Source of the DNA: Eopsaltria australis | Lineage: Eukaryota; Chordata; Aves; Passeriformes; Petroicidae | Assembly (NCBI GenBank): GCA_034509425.1 | Contig: JAVTVJ010011652.1 | Location: 4,393,501 to 4,457,500 of the forward strand | DNA length: 64,000 bases | Direction of reading: 5' to 3' | Shown: in pieces, positions 49,521 to 63,220 of the stretch | Position numbering within the stretch: the first letter of the stretch is position 1 | How the letters are laid out: every line of letters starts with the position of its first letter | Program-made: the position numbers and the translations under genes | The notes under the pieces: generated by a model | What the model was told of the DNA's origin: nothing | What the model saw: only the letters and a program-made list of their open reading frames with translations | Database searches by the model: none

Positions 49521-52500
49521 GTATCTGGGAACACACTGAATCCACCCAGAGATCAAAGCACTTACAGAAAGGAAAGAGATAAGGAAAAGGACTAATACCA
49601 CCCCATTTGTGCCCCTGTACTTGCACCAAGACACCTCTGTAGCTCTGCCCTCATCCATGGCCAACCTCCATACAGGAGAAGGGATCCCCAAGGGCAGCAG
49701 CCTGTGGGTCCTCCAGTGGTGCAGCGATAAGAGCACATATTCCAGTTCAGGTAGGCCATGACTGATACCTCAGCTACCTTTGATTTCACTCAAGCAAATT
49801 TAGGAGGACTTCATTGCTCATCTAGAGCTCAGTGTAACTTACAGAGCTGTGTCAGCCTCCCAGACCGTGTCTGAGGTTTTTGCAAACATCAACCCTTCCC
49901 ACTTTAATTCAGGGTGCCTGTCAGCAGGGCTGGCATGACCTCCTGGGCAGGGGAAATGTTTCACTTTCCCCAAGGCTTCAGCTTGCAGGAATGCTGGAGT
50001 TTGAACTGTATGCATAACTCATACTTCCCATGGTTCTTTCAGATTCTCAAATGACACAAATTCACTTTGCCTTTCTACTCTGGGAAAGAGCCAGAGAAGC
50101 TCAACCTGCAGAGATCCAGGGCACTGTGGAAGGTCCAACCAGGGTAAGGGAGCAGAGACAGCAGCAATCATACAAACATTTGAATCTGTTTATCATGCCT
50201 GATAAGATTTCTTCAGCCATGTAATCTATCAAGAGTGGGATCTTAAAGGTGTTGATGAAGGGGATCTGCAAGCAAAGGCAATCTCCAGGACATCTTACTG
50301 CATCCCCTCCCCATGTGCTACTGCCCAGACACCTCCTCAACTGCTCCTCACTATAGATCACCCAGCAACTGCTTGCCCAGGGCAACAGCAGCGAGACATT
50401 ACATGGCTTTGTGCATCTTCTGATGCAATTTAATTGCTGGAAACAAAGCAGAAGAGTGTTTTCCCTAAAAGTTCATGGATCATATGCATATTGGAGCTCT
50501 CCAGTGGGCTCTCCTTACACTTTGCAAGCAGAGAATGAAAACATCACTAGTGGAAAGAGACACGGAGAGAGAGAGGCAGTGCCAGAGATAAAGCGATAAG
50601 AAAAGCAGGGTGTCGTCATCCACCTGATCCTGCAACCATTATATTGGATAGCAATTCCCACTGCTTTCATCAGGTACTCAGGCAAAAGGAGGAATGCGGG
50701 ATCTGGCCCAGCATGTGTGATGATATCAGTGGCTCATTGTCACAGAGCTGGGAATTACTGCCAGCACGCTACCAGCCCCTGCCACCCACACCTTTATTCT
50801 GTAACATCACACTCTCTAGAGAGCTGCTTGCTGCTGCTACACTCTGCTCAGAACACCATGGGCAAAAAGGTTTAGTGGAGAGTCCCCAACTTGGGGGTTC
50901 CTCCTGCCAGTAAAACCCCTCTGAGCTCCTAGCAAACCAAGCCACAGGGCTCCTGTGCACCAAAAGCCCACGGCAGGGCTCAGCAGCCAGAGGCGTGGGG
51001 AGGGGAGATTAGTCAGCAGGCAGAGTGGCTGGGCTCCCCAGCCCCTTGATTTGTTTGTCTGATTGCAAATATGATGCAACCTGACAGCAGAACAAGGGTG
51101 CAGGGGTTTCATTATACACCCACATACCACCTACATTTTCTGCCCCTGACCCACTGAGGTCCAGCACACCTGCAGCACAGACAATCAGCAGGTTTGGGAG
51201 CATTCAGCCCACAGCTGTATCTCTTGGCACTACACAGATCATAGGCAGACAGCCTGACTGCCTTCTTAAAAAAAAAACAAACAACAAAAAACCAGCAAAA
51301 AACCAAAGTATATAAGAAAGAGAAAAGAACTTTCATCTTCTTTCACCATTGACGCCTGGGCTTTCTATCTCTCAAGGCAGAGGAGAAATGGTTCTTGCTC
51401 CTCCTCACCTTGGGGACCACAGCTCTTGCTGGGAATCAGTCGGGGGGTTTGGGCTCTGGTTATGGGCATATGCGGGACACTCACACAGAGAATAAACTCG
51501 TGCATCACTAGTTTTGATGTTGTTGTTGCACTTCAGGCCTAAAAACATTCATCATACCTGCTTATTAATACGGACTGACAACCCCTCAGCTCCCAGAACT
51601 TCACTCCTCTTTCCAGTGAGAAGAGATGCAGTCACATCACTGGTGCAGACATGGCATTCCCAGTGAATGCCACCAGCATGGGAAGGAGCCATGCACGCTG
51701 CTTCCCTCCTAACGACTGCAGTGAGCAAACAGCTCTCAACATGAAAGCAAAGAGGAAAGGACACAGCCTGATTGAATTTGCTTGTGGTCAACAGAAATCT
51801 TTACCTCTCACTACCACTCTTTATATGTTAATCAACCCTCCATTTTCTCCCCCACTCTTCCCAGGTGGACTCCCTCTGGGTCTGATAAGAGCCTCACCCT
51901 CATTAGGGCAATTAATTAGATGGAGAAACACACCACTGAAGAACCCAAAAAATCTTTACATTCTTTTTCAGTATTTCCTGTATCAGGCTTTGCTGAGATC
52001 TGGGTTTTTCTGTTGTGGGTCCAACTCTCTGCTGCCGGTTTCACTCCCTGCCCATCAATCCTTGATGGATGTACCTAAACACAAGGGCAAGAAGAGACAT
52101 TGCTTTAGGCCAGGTTGTAAGTCAGGGCTTTCTGACTACTCTTCCAGCCAAGACCTTGTGAAGCTCCATGTGGCAAGAGGCTGTTCCTCAGGCAGTGGGG
52201 TCTTGGCTGAGGCAGAGCCCAGGTGTGTGGCATGACACATCTACCACGGGACCCACCTTCTGCTGGCCCATGACCAGACTGCCCAGAGTGTTTGAGCTCA
52301 GACAAATGCCTTTTCCTAACTCACCAAAACTATGCTGCCACTTGACCAGCACCCAGGCACTGCAAAGTTCAGTGCACATCCGATGTCTCTTTGGTACCTC
52401 AGTACCTTCCCGGATCTGTAGGATCTCTCCCTGGTACCCCCTTCTCTGTGAAGCACAGTGGAGAGAGCAGAGCAACACACCATGAAAGTCATGTCCCTCC

Positions 52501-55500
52501 CTCCCTCCAAGGAACTATCCTTCACAAAACTGCCTGAAGAAATGAGATGTTTTGGGCCCCTTTGCATTGCACTGACAGCTCTCCAGGGCAGCACTTGGAT
52601 CAGTAAGGGCAGCATGTCCATCTCCTGAGTGGTCTGACCTTCTGCGTGGCCCTAATTGTGGAAAGAAATAAATCAGGGCAGTGAAACCACAGATGAGACA
52701 ACACTTAGTAGGCAAAATGGACGAAGGGGAGGTGAATTGGAGACTGGACTCTGGAAGCAGATGAGACAGGGCAAATGAGTGGCTGCAGAGAAAGGGCTGC
52801 CTTGGTAGAGAGAGGAGCAGACTGGAAGGGGACAAGTCTGTCACCTGGAGACTTGTAGATCAAGGTGAATGAAACACAGGCTCTCAGAGCTGAAAGAATG
52901 TGGTAGGTAAACAGAAGCTGGAAATAAGCATGAAGCCACGGGTTGCCTTTTAAACCTGGTATTTAAAATGAACACAGCAAAGTCAACAAGCTCCTGAGAG
53001 TACCTGGTTTCCAGGCAGTTGTGTCTACAAACTCAGAATGCACTCAGAGCACTGTGGGAGTGCTGAACCCAGACTGAGGTCAGTGCTGTGCAAACACTGC
53101 AGGGCTCAGGCAGTGAGAAGCTCCAGAAACTAACCCCCACCATTTGCTTTGCACTGGAACAATGCAAACCCACAGCTGTGGCCCTGGTCTGCCCCCCTTT
53201 CTGTGGGGCTTGTAGTGGCACCCATGCTGCCCCCTCCATGCACATGTGATAGCAGAGTGCCTGGGCAGGGTGTGTGGGAGACAGGAAGCACTGGTTCTCC
53301 ACCAAACCCTGCCCACCACCTGAAGATAACCAGCTTTCCACAGGGCTCTGGCTCCGGAGGCTCTGCAGTCCCTGTCCAGCTGTGCAGCATGCAGCCACCT
53401 GGCTCCCTCCTCACTCTCAGCAGGGGCACAGCCAGCAATGCACTGAGCAATAACACAGAGCAGGACTACAGCCCCTTCAGAGGAGAGGAGGTTTTCTCTG
53501 AAGACTCACAGCAGACTGAATTTGTTCCACATCTCCTGTTCAGCGAGTCCTTGTTGCTCTTTCACACAGAGAAGTTATGGCTGCCCCCTCACCACAGCTC
53601 TGCCAGCAGCCCACAGCCCAGACAGCAGCCGGTCTCATTCAAGCCCAAACCATCCCAAGGGTCCTGTCCTTAGGAGTGCTGATGGAGAGAGCCCATGGGG
53701 GCAGACACACCTAGACAGGGCACCACAGGAGGGACATAGTCTACTTTCTTCCTCTGCCCAGTCAAATTCCTGTTTCCCAGGTCAAGGTTGTTTTAATACC
53801 TCTAAGGCAAACTTCTGAAACGTGGGATGATGTTTCAGCCCTCATCCATGCATGTAAGGGAAGCCCCAGTTCATGCCATTGCTAACTGATGCCTGTCCTG
53901 ATCATCCCATGGCTGCTTTGGCAGCTTCTCCTTGTGGCAGGGGTCTCTTCCTCCCTGTGCCCCTGCATCAACCCACACATCTCTGAAGGTGAGCAGCGAG
54001 GTTGGGAGCTTCAAACACTCATCCCAGTCCTCCACACAGCCCCATGGCTCTAATTGGCAACAGATGAATCCAGACTGTTTCCTGAGAGACAAGAGTTTCA
54101 ACAATCCCTAAAGCCTCTTAGGCAGCAGCAATATCCTAAATGGGAGCTTTATTCTCTTGCACTGCTCAATAGAGCCTGTATTCAGACATGAAATGCTGGA
54201 ACACTTACTCAGGAGCCCCCTCGGGACAGGAAACCTTCCCTGTAGGCGTGGGGTGTCCTGGGGAGCTGCAGAAAACTCTCCCACTGAAGAGCTGTAAAGG
54301 CCAGGGGGAATGGAATGCCCCAAACCAGAAAGCTCCTTGTTGGGTTCAGAGTTCCCCCTTGAGCTCTGGACTTTCAAACCTTCCTGATTCTCCCTGTTGA
54401 TGGGGCAACTTTTGTGTTCTGACCTGTCCCCTGCACAGGGGGCAGTGGCACATGGACATGTCCAGAGATGGTGGTGAAACCAGGAGTGTGACCCTTGGTG
54501 CTTTCTAGGAAGCCAGAGGCAAACAGGGAAGTGGGAGGGCAAAGCACCCCACTGTCCCCTATCTCACACAGAGGGATATCGCTGATGGGGGGCAGGAATG
54601 AATCTGGGTTCACTGCAGCCCCCTCCTCTGAGTTTCACACACCTCGTGACCCTGTTCTTGGCCTCCCCCTGGCCAGGGATGCACAGTCCCTGCTGGGAAG
54701 GGTGAAGGGTGAGGGAGCCAGCAGCTGCCAAGGGTTCACGTGAGCTCACAGCATTCCTCCAGAAGCTCCTCTAATCTCCATGACCTCAGTGGGTGGATGG
54801 CAGCCAACTGCCATCACTGCATCCTTAGCAGACCTTGGCTGCAAAGCCAAGGTAGTCTTACCACTGGGAGAGTTAAAAGGGGGAAAAAAAAGAAAAATAA
54901 AAGAGAAGAAAAAAACAACTCGCCTGGCCGGTCTAACTGCATTTGGCTGATCTGATTTCAGGCGTCTGCTAAGACACAGCATGCCTATTTATCATAATCA
55001 GCTTAGGGCACAAGGACAGTGTTAACTAGGCTTTACTGGATTAAAACCTGCCAACTAATTCATAGCACCTACCCAACCAGTACAAGTGGGCTGAGTCTCT
55101 GTGCTTTGTCTAAAACATTTTAACTGGCATTAAATAAAAGCACCTGCATAAGGTGGAAGGGCACAATGGCCCTATTGATCCATCAGCTTTATGAGTAAGA
55201 AAAGGGCTCAGGAAATAGAGTCTCATGGTCCAAGTGCAGGCAGGTTAACACAGAGCACAGCTGTACAAGCACTGAGCACAAAGACTGAGTCTTGATGTGT
55301 TCCTGCCCGTTCAAACTGCTCAAGACTCGCTCGGAAATCACCAGCAATATGCCTTAGAATCAGCTGCAGGATTCAAACTAGACTGGAATTTGCAGATAAA
55401 ACATGGTTAAATCAGCTTGGAAGTGCTAATATAAATGGATATTTTGAGGATCTAGGTATAAATCAATGCAATATCTGTTTTAAGTCCCAAAGAGCAAATG

Positions 55501-56733
55501 TTAACTGCAGCCGAGCCACATCAGATAATACTAGTGTGAGCAAAAAGGGAATTTCACTGTTCCTACAAAAGGAAATGTAAAAATAGAAATAATGCTTACA
55601 AAAAACCCATAAGAGAAATTCCCACAGTGGAGTATGGCTGGAAACCCTCAGTGTCTATGACAACACCCCTGAGCAAACCCAAGTCTCCCTGCCTTCTGGG
55701 CTGTGGAGCCTTGCACATATTATAACCTGCCACCTAAGACTGTTTGGAGTGTCTGTAAAGCAGGAGACAGTCAATTTAAATATTTAAGGTGCTTCCTGTG
55801 AAGGTGATTACACTACTGAGAATTGCTTCACATTGCAGTAAACTTCTGCTGGTCATTTACAAAGGAGTCCTTGGATCAATTGAGATAAATTTCTGACAAG
55901 CACCAGCCATTCAAAGTGCTGGGAACCCTGGCTAAGAAAAAACCCCAATACCCCCAAACCCAGATGCCTTCCTGCCATAGATATTATCTCATCCATCCTC
56001 CTCAGGGAAGTGGCGACCAGACCATGAAGTGGAAAAGGTTGCAGTTTTACCAGAGAATTACTCAGCTGTGCTGGACCCCCAGTCCAACCATACCATCACA
56101 CCTCCATTTGTACACAGGGCTTTTACCTTTTACAGTTTTCTTATTGCTGCAGTGTTCTGTGTATTCAACCACAACATCCACGTAGCAGCACCTGACAAGT
56201 TTTTGACTGGCTTGTGAGATGCTCTGTGAGCCCAGCTCCTGTGGTCCTACAGGTTACCTCAAGGCTGCTGCTTTAATTAAAGACAAATGCAAACCATGTC
56301 CCCTGAAGGCTTCAACATAAAAAGGAAGCAAGAACCCCAGTGTACCCTCTTTGCATGGAAAACCCATGCTGGGGGACAAGGGGAAGTGGGTTGACTTGAG
56401 ATTTTTACATGTTTGAGGTCAGCAGAGCTGGTATTTGTGCATTGACACATTAGATAATTAAATGCAGGCAGAGTCAGGTGTTGGCTGTAAGCTTCTCCTT
56501 CCTCCATTTAAGCCTCCACCTCCTAAAACAGGAGATGACCTTTGATTTCCCAGCAACACCCATATCCTTATTCAAAGGTAGGAACTGCTCCTCACTGGGG
56601 TGGTCAGGGGGTTACTGCAGCTCCTACCCACATCCTGTAACACGATGACTGGTGGCTTCCCTTCCGTGGGCCCTGCTCCTCATGCTACAGAAATCCCTGC
56701 ATCCTGGAACAGAGAAATGAATGTAGATAAATC

Positions 56734-56821
56734 AAAATAAAATGGCAAAAAACCCCCAACAAACCAAACAACAAACACAAACAAAAAAGCCTAAACCAAA
56801 CCAACCAAACAAAAAAATCCC
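56734..56821. repeat. A/C-rich low-complexity tract
   Basis: Repeated CAAAC, CCAAACC and AAAAA words over nearly 90 bp, resembling the tract at 47.5 kb. Confidence 0.8.
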
Positions 56822-59800
56822 AGGAATGTATTAAGCCATTCTAAGGATGACCAAAGACTTCATGCATCAACATCCCTCTTTAGCCAGCTGAGTCCTTAGA
56901 GTTGTTAGTGCTGTTTGTCTTCATCCAGGCACATCCCAGCAGGAAGTGTAGGAAATGGTAAAGGGGAGGATCATAACCAGGCACTAAGCCTGGTATTACT
57001 GACTCCATGAATCCAATCTGCACGTTCCAGACTGAGTCCCTTGGCAAGGGTTGCCAGAAGCCAACTCAAGGACTGAGCCCTATCACTTGGCTCCCTTTCT
57101 TTTCAGTGGGACTCTGTCATGGCAGATAAATCATATTTACTGCCAACTCCCTGTTTACGCTGCTGCTTGATTTGCACATAGGCAGTGTACTGAGGTAAAG
57201 TGTCCAGCTGCTGCCCCTCAGCAGCAGCCAAGTAGCCTTTGCTGTGGCTGGGAAGAACTGGGGGTAGATGACGGCGTCAGGCCAGAGCAGGAGGTGGATG
57301 GCACCACCCCAAATACTTTTTCTCTCCCACACACTCATGCTGCTACTGGCACATTTATTCCTGCAAGCATTGATCCCTTGTGACTCAACCAACACAAAGC
57401 AGACCTGGCTCCTCTGCAACACCCACATCCAAGAAGAAAGTTGGTCCCTGTGTTAGGCACCTTTCCAACAAGAAGCCTTCTCCCCCAGTCCTTGACTCCT
57501 TGTCACATTCACCATGACACCTCTGCTGGCAGTGTGGCCAGTGGGGTATCATCAGCTGGGGCAGTGCAGCTGCAGAGGGTCAGGGGTGCTGACACGTCCA
57601 GGAGGACACATCCTGCTCTCCAGCCTGCTCGCAGCAGCAGCACAGAACCTTACCTGGGAGGCTCCAAGGACTTAAAGCACCTTGATGGGGAGCTGCAGGG
57701 CAGTCAGCATGATCTGAATGAAGCATAAAGGTCTGAATAGTGCATTTTTTCCTCTCTTGCTTTCTGGTTATAAATTTCTCCCCACCCTGCATCTCAGTTT
57801 CCTCAGCTGTACTAAGGGGTCAGTGGTGCTCAGAGCACAAGCCACTATGACCTGGCGAAGTGCTTTTTGTGGAAAGCTTGAGCACAGCACAGGAGATATT
57901 TACTGCACCTCAAAAGCAGCACATGATACCTGATGTTTAATATGCATGAAAAATGTCTGGGCTTTCTGAACTGGGGCACTGTCAAGTCACACCCTACCAA
58001 TGGATCTCCTGGATGCACTGGTACTGCAGAGGTGTGGGAGGACTCATCACCCAGCCATGCAGGAGGCTGAGGATTGTTATGATTAACCTTTCTCTGTGAT
58101 GTGGAGGTACCTAGGGACTCCAGCCTTTGACCAGACTGGCAGGAAGCCAGATCCTGGATAAACACAGACCCAAAAGACCATTTTTGTCTCAAGGCATTTA
58201 TAACCTAAGATGCTCAACAGGAATCATGTATGCAGCAGTGGAGAATCCAAAGGGAAGGTGTAGTAATTAGATACTGAATGTGAAAAATACTCTGGGCTAC
58301 TGCCAAGTCAACTTTGCATACTATGATGAAGAATTTTGGGGCGATAAAGCCAATGGTAATTTGTAATGCCTATGTAAAGTGGATCCAACCTCCTTCCCAG
58401 GCTGGGGCTATGCACTCCAGCATTCCCAGGGATTCCGAATACAAAGCACTGGTTAGCCCTTCTGTAAACTCTGGCTAACATCTACCTCTGGCAGAACATG
58501 CTCAGCCAGGCAATCTGTCCTCCCACCACCTCCTCCAGCCCTGAGCTGAGTACAGAGCCATCCTTCCCACCCAAGAGGCTGCTGATGGAGGACACGGACA
58601 CCTCAGGGGGACGTTTTGCATCTGCGCTGATTTAGCAGCCAGTGGCTTCCCCCCAGCCCCAGCACAGCATGAACTCAGAGCCAACCTCTGTGCAGCAGAG
58701 CAGAGTGAACCGAGCTCCTCTCAGCTCACAGACTGAAGCAGATGGCAAAAGATGTGTCCCACATGCCCTCGACAGCTCCTGTTCACACCAGCACAATGTG
58801 AGCCATACTGGCAAACCAGGCAGCTACCTACCAGAAATAAATATGTACAGCAGTGAAACTGTGCAGATGGAAAGCTCCTGTTTTATCTGTGGCACCGTCT
58901 GGAGTTGTTCCAACATTAGACAGAGATCACTTGTTGTTGGGTTCTTTTTGATGTACTCTCTTTAAAAAAAATCCCTTAATAACATCCTAAATTAGACTAC
59001 AGAGAGGAAGGCTTCAACATAGGAAAATCCAAACCACTTCTGCTTCTTAGTTGCAGAGGAACTCTTGAAAAAAATCTTAGACTTCAAAAAAACCCCAACC
59101 CCAAACCAGTGTACTGTCCACCTTTCACACTCTGTTTGTATGGCATTTCAGGTCCTCAGGTACCAATTTCCTCTCCTGAATGTGGCTTTCCCAGGACTGT
59201 GCAGGCAAGCTCAAAATCCAGTCAATCACTCCATTACTGCTGTAAGCTTTCTAAAATCTCTTACAAGGCAGTGATTAATGAGAATAATTCTTTCACCTGA
59301 TGAATAATATTTGCAGAGAGGGTGGAAAGGCTGTCAGATGACCAGTGCTTTGTTCCTGAATCTGTTTGTGACTTTGTATAATTTCATCTACCTGTCAGTA
59401 ACTCACTTTTTACCTCTCAGTTTCTGTCACCTTTCCCTAGTTTTCCTTTTTAGATGGGTTAAATTGTCTCATGCCATCTTCTCCTTCTGTGGTTCCTGGA
59501 AGCTGCTGTACTGCTTTCCCTTTTCAAATGAAAGGTGGAACACAATTTACTGTCCCTCCCTTTAAAATGTCATAAAGCCTCTTAATTCTCCCCCTTTGAA
59601 AGCTGGGTGCTATTTTCATGTCATAAAATAGGTACAGTGAGAGGATAAGTCTCTAAAAGTTGTTACTAAAATCAGAGGGTTGTGGGTTTGTAAGGGCTCA
59701 GAATGGCTGGATCTCCAGACCAAGGGACCAAACCTCTCCTGAGCAGAGATTTTAGCAATGCTCCAAACATCCTTTGCTCAGAGGAAACCCCCTTCATTAA

Positions 59801-60014
59801 TACTGTATACTATACAAAAGCATTTTGCTTTCCTTTTGGTGGTGGAGAAAACAAAAATTATTACAGTTACAGAAGCAGGATACCAAAATAACTATTTTTT
59901 TCCATATGGAAATATGAGAATTGGAGGCTTTAATTTATAATACAGAATGGGCCTCAGACTAACAGAACACAGCATGAAAACAACCACCCTGAGAGAGATC
60001 AAAAACCCTTCTAA

Positions 60015-60075
60015 CCCAGTATCCTGTCTCCAGCAGTTGCCCATAGCAGTTGCCTAAGGGAAAAGTGTGAGGTTG
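60015..60075 (-). mobile_element. Possible old CR1 fragment
   Basis: AACCCAGTATCCTGTCTCCA followed by GCAGTTGCC and GGGAAAAGTG recalls the 'cagtatcctgtct...cagtggcc' segment found near the 3' end of old sauropsid CR1 elements, in reverse orientation. It is short and decayed. Confidence 0.4.
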
Positions 60076-62894
60076 AGGAGGCGGCAAAGCTTCCCCAGCG
60101 TGCTCTCCCCTTCCGTGCCCAAGGGTTTCCTGAGCCAAAGACACTGGGCTGATGTCTAACCACCCATGAGGGACTTGTTTTGCTCTGGCCTATATCCCTG
60201 CAGACCCTAGGCTGGTGAAATGTGAGATGCAGAAGGGCAGGAGCATGAGAGTCAACCCTTTGTGCCAGTGCAGGAATGCTCCTTCTGTCCTTGAGATGCT
60301 GCTCAGCCTCTGCTGTGATAAAACCCCTCTCATACCTGCCGCCCACCTTCTGACATGAGCCAAATCACCATAAACCATCTGAGATTTCCCTTCCTGAGGG
60401 CCTCCCTCCTCAGCCACTACCTTCAGTAGGAACAGAAACAGGTCAATACAGAGAAACTACTGAAAATTCCACCCTTCATTAACAGTTGCTTATAATATTG
60501 GCTCATCCTGAGTCATGACATAGCTTTACCCAGTAACCCACATATTGTACACAGGATATGTTTGCACTGCAATCAAAGAAATAATTATTGAGATGTTTGC
60601 TACAACCAGACGTTATATAATAGTTGTGGCTAGTCTTACTGGCTACATTGGTCACGTAATTCAGTATTTCCATGCTGATAACATAAGAGTAACAGGAAAC
60701 AAACAAGCAAAACCCCCACAGAAATCCAGTCAATAGAAACCTCTCCAAACATGCTAGTACCAATGCTGCTGTTCTACCTCCCAACTTCCTCCTGTATATC
60801 TTGCTAGAGCATCTGGAGCACTTGTTGGGACCATCTCTGACCAGATTTTGAAAATATTTAGGTGCAGAGAGCCACAGCAGGGCTCCTAAAGCACTGGACT
60901 CTTTAAGATTAAGAAATTGATATAGCAATTTTAAGCTTGGGTCGAGTTCCCAGAGGAGCTGTGCCATTAGGGTGGGATTCCTCTTCTGTCCATGGCTGGC
61001 ATTCAGGAGTTTCATCTTTCCCTATTGTGTAAGCTCCTAAACAAAGGTATCTCCAGAGAATGACTTATTCCTTTTTAAGATGGCAGCTAAGAGGATAATG
61101 GAACGGACTTTTTACAGGTGCTTCTCTCCTTTAACTACAGGAGGGTTTAAACTTCTTGGGTATTTAACAGAAGCTAAGAAGAATTCATTACTAGGTGCCC
61201 ACAGCTGTGTTTTAGATGTGACTTAAGTACTGAGGACTTCAGGTCTGCTTTTAACTAACAGGACTTTGATTTCAAGATGTCTTTGGAAAGAGTCCTCTAA
61301 ATATGTATTAACTATGACTGCAGTGAGGGATGGGATGCAGTCTTGTTCCATCTTTTGCCCATCAAAGCATCCTGTGAGAACACCTACCTGCTAATTACGG
61401 GTATGCACACAGGCCCACTGCATTTGTTTTTGCCATGTTAATACAATGTTGTACCTGCCAGGGTGAGCTGGGAGGTCAGGGCTGCTGATTGGTAAACAGG
61501 AACAAAACTGGGAAATCTTGAAGACAACTATAAAGCAGAGTTTTTCCACTCAAAGTTTGATCTATTATTGTAATGAATGTTGCATCCTGCAACAGGAAGA
61601 TAGAAAAATAACAGGAAGGATTCCAAGGAGAAAAGGACAAACCTGAAGTCAGAGAGAGCTGGGCAAGGAAAGCCTTTGTGAGCTCATCAGCTTTTACTGA
61701 AAAATGGCTTTCAGCTCACCCTGCATAATGTGATTTGTATTCTGTCCAGAGCAATCATTAGGCGAGGTAGTTATCTGGCTCTGTTATGTATTATGCTACA
61801 GGTGCAAGGTCTGGAACCCCATATAATTGCTGCATAGATCTAGATTTAGCTTATCATCATTTTTTCCGTTAGCTTTCAAAAGAACAGAAAGAGTTTTGCA
61901 GCTGCCCTGGGCTGGGCTGTGCAGCCAGAGTCGCTCTCTCAGCAGCCCCCTGTCAGGGTAAAGGAGCACTGTGGGCTAGCAAGTCCTGAGAAAGGGATGC
62001 CCAGCTCACACTGATGGGCAGTGCTGCACCCACCTGCAAGGACTACAGCCAGATCCAGTACTTTGAAGAAGAAAAAGCAAGAAGCAGAAAAAGACCACTC
62101 CCTAGCTACCCCTCATGGGGCACCTAGTCCTTGGGCAACCACATAGCCTCTCTAGGCTTCAGACCCATGTGGAGATTGATGCATGGAGAGGACATGGGGT
62201 TTGCCCAAGGTCTCACAGAAAGCAGTGGCAGGGCTGGTACTGCACCTACATGATGTGAAGCCCTGTCCCAGGCTTTAGCCACAAAAACATAGCTGTTATG
62301 TACTCATGCTGTCTTGGCAAGGGGAGATCAGTTTAGTTTAAAAGCTGCTATGAAAGCCATGCCCTTGAGGCTTGTTTTGGCAGGCACATCGCAGGGAGCT
62401 GTCTGCTGCAGCCCGTGCAAGGGGCACACGAGCCCGGCACTCAGCCAGGCTCTCCGGCCGTGCCCCAGCTGTGCCCTGGCACTGCTCACCATCCACAGAC
62501 GTGCCAAACACTGCCGGATACTGCTTGGGGCAGTGTGTCACAGCGTCCTACTAACCACGGCTCACCTGCCCTGGCAGAGTGACCCACACTGCTCTAATCT
62601 GTAAATCATTCTGCCTAACGCAATCCCCACTGCCATGGCCAGTAATTAACACCGTGCTAACCATGGGTGGAGTGCAGGGTGGAACCTCTGGGCAAGCAAA
62701 TAAAACCAGGACACTGAAACCAGGCTAGCACCCTTCTAGCAATGTCACCTCAGCAGCCAGCAGCCTGATTTCCCCATCTGGATCCATGGACACCCTGAGT
62801 TTGCAGCTGTGACGGGGTTGACTCATGTGAGCTGGACATGCTGACATGCTTGATGTGCAGGAAGGCTGGCACAGTGCAATTCAAAGAGCACATA

Positions 62895-63220
62895 AATCAC
62901 AGAATCACAGAATGGTTTGCGTTGGAAGGGACCCTAAAGTTCACCTAGTTCAAATTCCCTCTTGTCCTATGCTTTATTACAGGCCCCTTGAGAAAAGTCC
63001 GTCCCCAGCCTCCTTGCAGCCCCTTTAGGTCCTGGAAGGTGATACAAGGCCTCCCCTGAAGCCTTCTCCAGGCTGAACCACTCCAACTCTCTCAGCCTGT
63101 CTTCAGAGGAGAGGTGCTCCAGCCCTCTGAGCATTTTTATGGCCTCCTCTGGACCTGCTTTAAGAGATTCATGTCCTTATTATGTTGTGGTGCTGCACCT
63201 TAGGTCTGAAGCAGCATGGC
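62895..63220 (-). mobile_element. CR1 LINE, 3' end
   Basis: Read on the plus strand it begins ATCACAGAATCACAGAATGG, then GTTGGAAGGGACCCTAAAG, later TCTCCAGGCTGAACCACTCC, CTCTCAGCCTGTCTTC and GAGGTGCTCCAGCCCTCTGA. This is the reverse complement of the bird CR1 3' region, with its terminal octamer-like repeat at the low-coordinate end. It is 5'-truncated, as most CR1 copies are, and moderately diverged; no reverse transcriptase remains. Confidence 0.93.

Larger units (their letters stand above)
49141..62894. other. Gene-free stretch
   Basis: No gene supported. It contains a G-run, A/C-rich tracts, a probable old CR1 fragment near 60.0 kb, and MIR-like phrases near 57786-57830 (CTCAGTTTCCTCAGCTGTA) and 62145-62245 (TTGCCCAAGGTCTCACAG). 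AT-rich blocks at 54950-55150 and 61740-61870 might be regulatory. Confidence 0.65.

Noticed and set aside
51651..52235. A 194-codon plus-strand frame in the gene-free stretch
   Set aside because: No family motif, no nearby splice-consistent exons or promoter; length is within chance for this much DNA.
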